Origin: Oscillatoriaceae cyanobacterium M33_DOE_052
GTDB taxonomy: Bacteria > Cyanobacteriota > Cyanobacteriia > Cyanobacteriales > Laspinemataceae
DNA: 47,663 nt
NCBI GenBank assembly: GCA_015296065.1
Contig: DVDU01000096.1
Location: forward strand, 1-47,663
Reading direction: 5' to 3'
Shown here: piece after piece, positions 16,079 to 23,768 of the stretch
How the letters are laid out: the number at the start of each line of letters is the position of its first letter
Numbering within the stretch: the stretch's first letter is position 1
The notes under the pieces: model-generated
Databases searched by the model: none
The model's input: only the letters and a program-made list of their open reading frames with translations
Told to the model about the DNA's origin: nothing
Translations under genes and position numbers: made by a program

Positions 16079-16424
16079 TTCTGCCATCAGGGGCATCTAT
16101 CACACAACCCAACAATCACCATCCAGCAAATGTTGCTTAAAGCCAACTAACATGGCTTGCGGTTGATTGTTTATGGTAATGGTTCGGTGGAACAGCATTT
16201 ATGGCTTTCCCCAGCGATTACGATAAATAATCAACCGCTTTTTTTTCTTGGGGATTTTTCGTGGCGACGCCGGAACAGCCTACTACTCAGGACTTATGCT
16301 TGCTCCCAGAGTTAGTTTTTGCACCATGTATTCCATTATACCTGTAAACATATAAATTGCCATCCATCTCTCGGGATGGCGGCGAAAAATCCGCCGGTGA
16401 TGAAGGCTGAAACCCCCTACTCCC

Positions 16425-16588
16425 CTAGCGTAAACGGCTAGAGCGGATAATACTGACAATTAACCATAGTCCCAGCAGACTGGCGGCGGCAAATAGCACC
16501 GGGCTCACCCAAGCCACTTGAGCCACAGGCTCCTGGGCAGAAATAATTGCTGCCCCCATAATCAAGGAACCGACCAAAATGCTGAAAG
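16425..16588 (-). pseudogene. C-terminal remnant of an ABC1 (AarF/UbiB) kinase-like gene
   Basis: An uninterrupted minus-strand frame without a start codon encodes about 54 residues: FSILVGSLIMGAAIISAQEP, then VAQVAWVSPVLFAAASLLGL and WLIVSIIRSSRLR, ending in TAG at 16425-16427. Two hydrophobic segments and the basic tail match the membrane tail at the end of many ABC1/AarF proteins. It breaks off at about 16588, where an unrelated plus-strand fragment begins. The intact ABC1 gene at 40692-42386 lacks such a tail, so this relic comes from a different paralog. Confidence 0.55.
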
Positions 16589-16792
16589 AACTTTATGTAA
16601 TATCCAAATGAAGAAGGAACCATAAAGCGAGGACGACGGTGCAAATGGGACATCGAAGGAAAAACAGTGCCGATCGGGGGACCAGAGGAATTCCCAGAAA
16701 AAATTCTAGTCTTTGCACACGCCCTAGAACAGCAGCAACAAGAGATTAATCGTAGGGAAGCGAGAGAGTCCTCACAGAGCCGCGCTCTCTGA
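16579..16792 (+). pseudogene. Frameshifted fragment of an unidentified gene
   Basis: ATG 16579 opens MLKELYVISK, which stops at once. The neighbouring frame from 16601 reads YPNEEGTIKRGRRCKWDIEG, KTVPIGGPEEFPEKILVFAH, ALEQQQQEINRREA and ends at TGA 16790. The second part has protein-like composition and no start codon. Joined by a one- or two-base shift near 16600 it would form a protein of about 70 residues. The end runs into a large hairpin, so the true C-terminus is probably lost. I do not recognise the family. Confidence 0.4.
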
Positions 16793-16807
16793 GGACTCTC
16801 TCGCTTC
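16757..16807. repeat. Long hairpin, 18-bp perfect stem
   Basis: GAAGCGAGAGAGTCCTCA (16757-16774) pairs perfectly with TGAGGACTCTCTCGCTTC (16790-16807). The loop can extend the stem by CAGAG/CTCTC with one mismatch. It is followed directly by a small AGGGGCTAGCCCCT palindrome (16808-16821). There is no T run, so it is more likely a repeat or structured element than a terminator. Confidence 0.75.
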
Positions 16808-16832
16808 AGGGGCTAGCCCCTGAAGAATCCCC

Positions 16833-16956
16833 GGGCGACTGGTGGCAGAGCCCTAGCAGTGGCGGGCCGCCGATAATCAAAATCTGGGTTACAAACAAAA
16901 TTGTCGATCGGCGGAAGACCCCGCCACCGCTGCACGCTCATACTCACCAGTCGCCC
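16833..16956. other. 124-base nested inverted repeat, possible structured RNA or MITE
   Basis: Three arm pairs nest in order. Outer: GGGCGACTGGTG (16833-16844) with CACCAGTCGCCC (16945-16956). Middle: AGCAGTGGCGGG (16855-16866) with CCCCGCCACCGCTG (16919-16932), imperfect. Inner: CCGCCGAT (16867-16874) with ATCGGCGG (16907-16914), perfect. The inner loop is AT-rich (32 bases). No open frame fits. Perfect outer and inner arms around an imperfect middle suggest a long rod-like RNA or a non-autonomous mobile element. Confidence 0.55.
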
Positions 16957-17100
16957 CAACAGTAGCCGCTGATTACAGCACAAAAAAAAGAGGCAAAATC
17001 AGTCCAAAAATAGCCAAAAGCCTCACCCCACCAGAATTCCAGATACCCAGCAAAATCAAATATTAAGAAAAATTATTTCTCTTATATCAAGAAAAGAGGC

Positions 17101-17140
17101 GGGACGGCGCGCCGCACCCCGTCACCGCCCGCGCCGTCCC
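17101..17140 (-). terminator. GC-rich hairpin downstream of the hybrid kinase gene
   Basis: GGGACGGCGCG (17101-17111) pairs perfectly with CGCGCCGTCCC (17130-17140), an 11-bp stem with an 18-base loop. It lies about 200 bases past the hybrid kinase stop, on the far side of the MITE copy, and could end that transcript. On the minus strand it is followed by GCCTCTTTTCTTG, a moderately T-rich run. Confidence 0.45.
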
Positions 17141-17228
17141 CTCCCTCCCCAACACTACTGGGAGCGATCGAGAGGACGAGAGGAAAGAAGGGAAGGAGAG
17201 AAATTAGAACTTAGCAGGAACCAGCTTA

Positions 17229-17331
17229 CAGCTTGTTCTCAAAAAATGTGGTACATCTTCAAAGTCCCTCTCCCTTTTTGGGAGAAGGATTTAGGGTGAG
17301 GGGTTGTAATAAGTAACTGTTGAACAAGCTG
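17229..17331. mobile_element. MITE-like element, copy 2 (103 bp)
   Basis: CAGCTTGTTC (17229-17238) and GAACAAGCTG (17322-17331) are perfect 10-bp terminal inverted repeats. TA precedes the left end, but GA follows the right end, so the target duplication is not clean. The core (AAAAAATGTGGTACATC, CCCTCTCCC/GGGAGA hairpin, TTAGGGTGAGGGG) matches copy 1 at 2132-2244. It sits four bases beyond the stop codon of the hybrid kinase. Confidence 0.75.
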
Positions 17332-17334
17332 GAC

Positions 17335-20300
17335 CTATGATAGCAAGACAAAGAACACATTTTCCAAACCCTTTTCAAACCGCAGGGTTTTGACAATATC
17401 ATACCGCCGGGACAGCATCGAATCTAACACAATCAAATCCGGTTTAAGCTCGATGGCTTTCTCGATGCACTCCGCTCCATCAGCCGCCTCGACTACCACA
17501 TATCCCTTGGCTTCCAACACCTCCACTAGGGCTTTTACCGCATTCACATCTTCATCCATCACCAGGACTTTTTTCTTAGAACCACCCTGAGACAGAAGCG
17601 ACTCAATATCCGATAGCAACGTTTCCGTATGAATGGGTTTAGTCAGATAGCGGTCAATGCCCAAACGATAACTCCGGCTCTGGTCTTCCACAATGGAAAG
17701 GATGATAATGGGAATATCCATCGTGGTGGGGTCATTTTTCAGCACAGCGGCCACATCGAAACCATTAATCGCTGGCATCATCACATCCAGGATAATCAAG
17801 TTGGGTTTTTCTCGCTTGACTTTGGTAATGGCATCCATCCCATTTGCTGCTTCTTGCACCAGATAGCCTTGAGATTCCAGCTCCTGACGCAACAAAGAGC
17901 GGATATGTGCTTCGTCATCTACCACCAAAATGGTTTTGGGGGAATTGGCGGCTGTAGCTTCTGGTTCTGGGGGAATACTCTGTTTTAATTGCCGCACCAA
18001 GGTATCCAGGTTAAATGTGACCGCGCCGCCTGTAGGGGGGCTTTTGAGGGGAAGAGCAAAGGAGAATTTACTACCTTTTCCCGGCTCACTTTCCACCCAA
18101 ATGCGCCCGCCGTGGTGTTCCACAATTTGCTTGCAGATAGGCAGTCCCAAACCGGTGCCTTTGGGTTTATCGGTCATGGTATCTCCTACCTGCTTGAATT
18201 TCTCAAACACCTTGTCTAGGTTATCGGGGGCGATACCAATACCAGTATCGATGACGCTGAAGATAATTTCGCCTGGTGTTTGAACAGCTTTGAGGGTAAT
18301 GCTGCCTGCGGGAGTGAATTTGACGGCATTGGAAATCAAGTTAATCAGCACTTGCAGCAGTCGATCTTTGTCGGCTTCGACTTGGGGTAAATTGGGGGCT
18401 ACATCTAGGCTTAATTGCAGTCCGGCGGAGTCGCGGATGGAGGATGTGGCGGCGGCGGCTCGCTCTATCAGTTCCCCGGCTTCGATTGGCTGGAAATGCC
18501 ACTCTATTTTACCGGCTTCCATCTTGGCGATATCGAGGACATCGTTAATTAAGGCGGTGAGGCGTTCGCCTTCAGAGATAATGATTTGGATATTGTCTCC
18601 CACCTGTTCCAGGGCTTTGCGGGTTTTCTTGTCTTCTTCGCTTAAAGCGGGCATGACTTTATCGCTGAGTTTTTTATGGATGATTTTGGCAAATCCGACC
18701 ACGGAAGTGAGGGGGGTGCGCAGTTCGTGGGATACGGTGGAGATGAAATCGGTTTTCATCCTGTCGATTTCTTTCTCGGCGGTGATATCGCGGATAATGG
18801 TGACGCTGCCTAATGTTCCTTCCCCTGCCTCTGGCATAATGGCTGTGGCTACGGCGGCGCCAATGCGCCCTTGGGTGAGTTCGACTTCGGCGCTGAGGAC
18901 TTCTTGGGGGTTTTGGGATGTTTGGTACAGGAGTTCGCCAATTTGGGGGCTGACGACTTCGGAACATTTACCGCCGGTAATGGTTGGGGATGATAACCCG
19001 AACATTTTTATCAAAGCGGGGTTGTATTGGGTGATGTTTCCTCCTGCATCCGTCACCACCAAACCATCGGCGATGTTGTTGATGATGGCTTTGAGGTAGG
19101 CGAGGGTGCTTTGCACTTCGCTGACCGATCGGGCGAGTTCTAGGGAGATGGCGGCTTGGGCGGAGAGCATTCGCAGTAATTCCAGACGATCGGGTGTAAA
19201 TGCTCCCAGGGCGAGATTGTTTTCTAAATAGAGAATACCTACCAGCTTCCCGCCTTTGACGATCGGAGTACATAAAAGGGATTTCACCCGCTGGCGTTGG
19301 ATATAGGGGTCTTCCGCAAACATTCCCTCGCTGCTGGCGTGGTTTAACACCAATGGGGTGCGGGTGCGTCGGACATAATTGATGACTGTGGTGGGTAGGT
19401 CTAAACTGGCATCTAAGCTCAGTAGGGGTAAATAAATTGTGGGGGTTTTGTCTATGGCGCCCACAGCAGCTAATCCTAAATTATCCTTGTCTGTGAGCAG
19501 CAGACATCCGCTCTGGGCTCCGGCATTTTCGATGAGGATATGTATCAATTTGGCCAGGAGTTTGTCCAGTTCGATTTCTGAGGAGATGGCTTGCCCTGCT
19601 TTCAGTGCGGTGGCGAGGTCGAGGACGGTGGCAGAGCCAGTGGTAGTATGAGTGGTTTTATGGATGTCAAGGTTGGGGGTGACGGTGGGGCTGGCGATCG
19701 TGATTAAGTAGGGATATTCGGCTTCTAAGTCTTGGACTTTGGCGGTGGCTCCCCATTTGGCATAACAGTAGTAGGCATCGGTGATGTAGGTTTTGGCGAT
19801 TTTCTCCTTTCCCCAAGCGAGGTAGAATTCTCCGGCTTTTTCATTGGCCAGGGCTTCATAATGGATATAGCCGTTGTCATGGGCTCCGGCGATGGCTTGG
19901 TCGTAGAGTTCGATCGCCTCGGTTCTTTGCCCGAAAATTCGGGCTGTCTCCGCCGCCACTAAGTCATACTGATGCTGAAAGTTCATCGGCGCATGATGTG
20001 CCCAGATTTTCATTTGCTCTTGGTTGGCGGCTACTAGCTGCAGGTATTCTTCTTGCTCGCTGGGGGTGGCAGCGTTATAGTGTGCCAGCATCGACAGGGA
20101 ATGGTAGAATTTCTGGGTTGCTGCGTGCATGAATCCGCCCACGGATGCTACATAGTCGCGAGATTTGAAGGTATTCGCCACGGCGGCGGCGTGGTCTTTA
20201 AAGGTGCAGCAGAGGATGCCTTTTGCCAGGTATAAGCTAAACAGAGACCAGCCATCATTGGCGGCTTGTAACTTAGGCTGGATGACTGTTTCATCAAAAA

Positions 20301-23300
20301 TGTCCCCGATTAAATCTGTGCGATGCTTGGCGACACCTTGCAGATTTAAATTGGCTTGCATCCAGATTTTGGTAGTATAAGTAGATAGGTCATTTTTTAG
20401 CTGAACCAGCAAATTAATGTAGGCTTTTTGCTTTTCTAGGGCGCTGTCCAGGCGGTTTTCCACCACGAATAAATAGGTGCAATAGTTCAGTGCGCAATAG
20501 CTGGCATATACCAAATCGCCGCTTTCCAAGCCGCTTTGTAGCCCTTCTTGTAAGGGTTGCATGTTTTCTTTAATGTGGCTTTTCCAAGGTGTGATAAAAG
20601 CGTAAATCATGTTAAAGACTGGCGCTTTCAAGTTGTTGGCATTGAAGATATCCAGCAGTTTGATGCCTATCTGCGCCGATTGATATCCTAATTCGATATC
20701 GCCAATGGGTCCGCACAACAGCATCCCATAGAAAGCGTATGATAAAGCTGTTACAGATGAATTGCCATATTGCAGGGACAGATTGATTTGGGCGAGGGTA
20801 ACTGGCAGTAACATTTCGGGTTTTGCTTGTAAAAGCGGGGGAAATAAACTGAGTAACACCCGCATGGTTGCCAGTTTATGGGGGTCGGTCATTTCTGGCC
20901 AGTTGTCTAATTCATCCAGACTGGGTAATGTTAGCTTGGGGTTGATGGCGGCGTTGCTGTCATCTAAAGATACTCCGAGGATGTGCAATGCCTGCATCCC
21001 TGTATCGATGGCGGCTAAAATTTGGTGTTGAGCTGTAAACATTTCCATTTTCAGCTCATAAACTTTTACCCGGTCTAACTCTGAAGTGGCTTTTGCCAGG
21101 ATGACTTCGGCTTGTTGCTGTGCCCCTTCAAAATTGGCGTTACAGTATTCGGCTTCGGCAGCTTCGGTGTATAGTGCTAGGGTGAGGTTATAGTCATTGA
21201 CCCAGCTATCTGCGGATAATAATGTCAGTCCGACATTTAAGTACCGCACGGCGGCTTCGTGAGCGGCGGCGGCTTTGGCTTTTTTGCCCGCGATGAGGTT
21301 GAGTTGGGCGAGTTGGGTTTTTTCTTGTGGCTCGGTGATGATGTCAATGCCGTAGTTGAGTTGGTTCACCAGAGCGAAAATATTTTCTTCTCGTTGATCG
21401 GGATTGGTGTTTTGCAGCAGTAGTTGCCCGATGTGCAGGTGGGTGGTTTGTTTTGCGGCTTCGGGGATGAGGGTGTAGGCGGCTTGTTGTACCCGATCGT
21501 GCAAAAACCGATAAGCAATTGTGCGGGAATTATCGCTTAACTGGCGGCGTTCTTCATACTCTCCCACCAACATGGGAATCTTGTAAGCATTACTCAGGGG
21601 TAATATTAACCCGGCTTGCAGTGCTTCCCACAAGTCCGCTGCAGTAGCTGATGGGGATTTTTGATGGACGATCGCCAGAGTTTCCAGGTTAAACTGGTTG
21701 CCCAGACAGGCACCAAGTTTTAACACTTCCTGCGTCGCCGCTGCCAGTTTCTGCATATTCCTGGCAATCAATTCTACCACGTTATAATCTGTAATACCCA
21801 CCGCTTGGATTTCCGAGATATCCCACTGCCACTCCCCAGCTTGAAAGTCGTATTGCACCAGTTTTTCCTGGTAGAGGGTTTTCAGCAGTTGGGTGAGGAA
21901 AAAGGGATTACCCTGAGTTTTGTTAAACAGCAACTCCGCGAAAGCGGCAATTTTTTCTGGCCAGCCGCTGTTTTCGTTATTGTGAGATGGCGGTAAAGTA
22001 TCGGCGATTAATTCCTGGGCGTGTTCTAACTGCAATGGTCCGAGTAAGACATTCTGTACTGTTCCCCCCTGCTCTTCAATTTTCCCCAGGGTTTGGATGA
22101 GGGGATGGGTGGGACTGACTTCGTTATCCCGGTAGGCGCCGATGAGTAGTAGGTATTTACTCTCAATATTTGTTACCAGCAGTTCAATCAGTTTTAAAGA
22201 TGCGGTATCCGCCCATTGTAAGTCATCCAGGAATACTACTAAAGGATGCTCTGGAGCTGTAAAGACGCTGACGAATTTTTGAAAGACGCGGTTAAATCGG
22301 TTTTGGGATTCCGTCGGTCCGAGTTGGGGGATTTCTGGTTGTTCCCCGATAATGAATTCTACTTCGGGGATGACATCGGTGATGACGCGGCCATTTTCTC
22401 CCACCACGGCGGTGATTTTTTCCTGCCATTTTTCGATGGCGGCTTCGGTTTCGGCGAGCAGTTGCTGAATTAATTCCCCAAATGCTTGAATTAATGCGGA
22501 GTAGGGGATATTACGTTTGTACTGGTCGAATTTCCCGGCGATGAAGTAACCGCGACTTTTGACTATGGGTTTGTGGACTTCGTTAACTAGGGAGGTTTTG
22601 CCGATGCCTGAATAGCCGCTGACGAGCATGATTTCGCTGGCCCCGTTGCTGACGCGGTTAAAGGTGGTCATCAGTTGGGCTACTTCTGGTTGGCGGCCAT
22701 ATAGTTGTTGGGGAATCAGCATTTGTCCGGCTCGATCGCCCATTCCGGGTATCAATCCTTCTAGGCTGACTCCGCTTAACCATTTCTGGGAGCAGGTTTC
22801 TAGGTCTAATTTTAGCCCCACCGCGCTTTGATATCGTTCTTCTGCGGTTTTTGCCATCAATTTCATCACGATCGCTTCAAGGGCCGCCGGAATTTCGGGA
22901 TTAATTTCTCGCAGGGGGGGCGGGTTTTTGGCGATGTGGCTATGGACTAATTCTAACGGGTCTTCCGCGATAAATGGCAGGCGTCCGGTGAGGATTTCAT
23001 AAAATGATACTCCCAAGGAATAGTAATCACTGCGATAATCAATCAAGCGGTTCATCCGCCCGGTTTGTTCTGGTGACATATAGGCGAGGGTGCCTTCCAT
23101 CTGGTTGGGATTGATGTAGCTGGTTTTTTCCTCTTCCAACCGGGAAGCAATGCTGAAATCGGCGATTTTTACTTGCCGGGTTTTGGGATTGATAATAATG
23201 TTTTCTAGTTTAATATCTTTGTGAATCACGCGCAGCGCGTGGATTCCTTCTAAAGCCGTGGCTAATTGGATGGCAATTTCTAAAAATTCCCCGATTCCCA

Positions 23301-23598
23301 GCTTTTGCTGTTGCACATATTTTTTGAGAGATTCTCCCCCGATATCTTCTAAGATGAGGGCTAGGCCGTGGCCATAATTTAATAAGTCTAAGGGTTTAAC
23401 TATGCCTTCTATATCTAGGCTTTGACCGATTTCATATTCGTTTCTAAGCTGGGAAATATCTTCTAAACTGGGATGAACTGCCCCCAAGATTTTGATAATC
23501 ACTGGGGTGCCGTCTTGGCGTTGCCCTCGATAAATGGCGGTACTGGCGCCTACGTGGAGTGATTCCTCAATGGTGTATCCTTTCAGTTCTGGTTTCAT
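17335..23598 (-). CDS. Hybrid Ser/Thr kinase, ATPase, GAF-PAS histidine kinase with two receiver domains
   Basis: This 2087-residue multidomain sensor belongs to the cyanobacterial hybrid Ser/Thr-His kinase family. Domains in order: Ser/Thr kinase (about 1-270, HKDIKLENI with Asp128, DFS in place of DFG near 147); predicted STAND-like ATPase (P-loop GYSGIGKTS, Lys334) and a helical repeat region to about 1330; GAF (about 1333-1489); PAS (about 1500-1606); HisKA with His1624 in SHELRTPL; HATPase (about 1757-1846); REC1 with phospho-acceptor Asp1938; REC2 with Asp2059. REC2 ends 28 residues after its Asp, well short of a full domain, and the MITE begins four bases past the stop. The start has AAGAG upstream. 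It heads no gene downstream. Cytosolic, signal unknown. Confidence 0.95.
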   Translation of the reverse strand: MKPELKGYTIEESLHVGASTAIYRGQRQDGTPVIIKILGAVHPSLEDISQLRNEYEIGQSLDIEGIVKPLDLLNYGHGLALILEDIGGESLKKYVQQQKLGIGEFLEIAIQLATALEGIHALRVIHKDIKLENIIINPKTRQVKIADFSIASRLEEEKTSYINPNQMEGTLAYMSPEQTGRMNRLIDYRSDYYSLGVSFYEILTGRLPFIAEDPLELVHSHIAKNPPPLREINPEIPAALEAIVMKLMAKTAEERYQSAVGLKLDLETCSQKWLSGVSLEGLIPGMGDRAGQMLIPQQLYGRQPEVAQLMTTFNRVSNGASEIMLVSGYSGIGKTSLVNEVHKPIVKSRGYFIAGKFDQYKRNIPYSALIQAFGELIQQLLAETEAAIEKWQEKITAVVGENGRVITDVIPEVEFIIGEQPEIPQLGPTESQNRFNRVFQKFVSVFTAPEHPLVVFLDDLQWADTASLKLIELLVTNIESKYLLLIGAYRDNEVSPTHPLIQTLGKIEEQGGTVQNVLLGPLQLEHAQELIADTLPPSHNNENSGWPEKIAAFAELLFNKTQGNPFFLTQLLKTLYQEKLVQYDFQAGEWQWDISEIQAVGITDYNVVELIARNMQKLAAATQEVLKLGACLGNQFNLETLAIVHQKSPSATAADLWEALQAGLILPLSNAYKIPMLVGEYEERRQLSDNSRTIAYRFLHDRVQQAAYTLIPEAAKQTTHLHIGQLLLQNTNPDQREENIFALVNQLNYGIDIITEPQEKTQLAQLNLIAGKKAKAAAAHEAAVRYLNVGLTLLSADSWVNDYNLTLALYTEAAEAEYCNANFEGAQQQAEVILAKATSELDRVKVYELKMEMFTAQHQILAAIDTGMQALHILGVSLDDSNAAINPKLTLPSLDELDNWPEMTDPHKLATMRVLLSLFPPLLQAKPEMLLPVTLAQINLSLQYGNSSVTALSYAFYGMLLCGPIGDIELGYQSAQIGIKLLDIFNANNLKAPVFNMIYAFITPWKSHIKENMQPLQEGLQSGLESGDLVYASYCALNYCTYLFVVENRLDSALEKQKAYINLLVQLKNDLSTYTTKIWMQANLNLQGVAKHRTDLIGDIFDETVIQPKLQAANDGWSLFSLYLAKGILCCTFKDHAAAVANTFKSRDYVASVGGFMHAATQKFYHSLSMLAHYNAATPSEQEEYLQLVAANQEQMKIWAHHAPMNFQHQYDLVAAETARIFGQRTEAIELYDQAIAGAHDNGYIHYEALANEKAGEFYLAWGKEKIAKTYITDAYYCYAKWGATAKVQDLEAEYPYLITIASPTVTPNLDIHKTTHTTTGSATVLDLATALKAGQAISSEIELDKLLAKLIHILIENAGAQSGCLLLTDKDNLGLAAVGAIDKTPTIYLPLLSLDASLDLPTTVINYVRRTRTPLVLNHASSEGMFAEDPYIQRQRVKSLLCTPIVKGGKLVGILYLENNLALGAFTPDRLELLRMLSAQAAISLELARSVSEVQSTLAYLKAIINNIADGLVVTDAGGNITQYNPALIKMFGLSSPTITGGKCSEVVSPQIGELLYQTSQNPQEVLSAEVELTQGRIGAAVATAIMPEAGEGTLGSVTIIRDITAEKEIDRMKTDFISTVSHELRTPLTSVVGFAKIIHKKLSDKVMPALSEEDKKTRKALEQVGDNIQIIISEGERLTALINDVLDIAKMEAGKIEWHFQPIEAGELIERAAAATSSIRDSAGLQLSLDVAPNLPQVEADKDRLLQVLINLISNAVKFTPAGSITLKAVQTPGEIIFSVIDTGIGIAPDNLDKVFEKFKQVGDTMTDKPKGTGLGLPICKQIVEHHGGRIWVESEPGKGSKFSFALPLKSPPTGGAVTFNLDTLVRQLKQSIPPEPEATAANSPKTILVVDDEAHIRSLLRQELESQGYLVQEAANGMDAITKVKREKPNLIILDVMMPAINGFDVAAVLKNDPTTMDIPIIILSIVEDQSRSYRLGIDRYLTKPIHTETLLSDIESLLSQGGSKKKVLVMDEDVNAVKALVEVLEAKGYVVVEAADGAECIEKAIELKPDLIVLDSMLSRRYDIVKTLRFEKGLENVFFVLLS

Positions 23599-23768
23599 CT
23601 GCTGTCTCTTCCCTAATGAGTATAATTACACGTAGAGCAGTACCCCAATCATCAAGGTTATTATTGGCAATTACAGCCCCTTAACTGAAAAAAATTGATT
23701 TTTCGCAGTTAATATAGCTATTACACCATAAATTTCGCATCAGGATTTTAAGATTTGCTTAAAATCCA

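Noticed and set aside
16438-16653. 71-codon minus-strand frame
   Set aside because: The adjacent frame gives the ABC1-like membrane tail, so this frame is an out-of-frame reading of a relic.
18290-19099. Long open frame (269 codons) on the plus strand inside the hybrid kinase gene
   Set aside because: It is antisense to well-conserved HisKA and PAS coding sequence, shows no domain, and is explained by high codon bias of the real gene.
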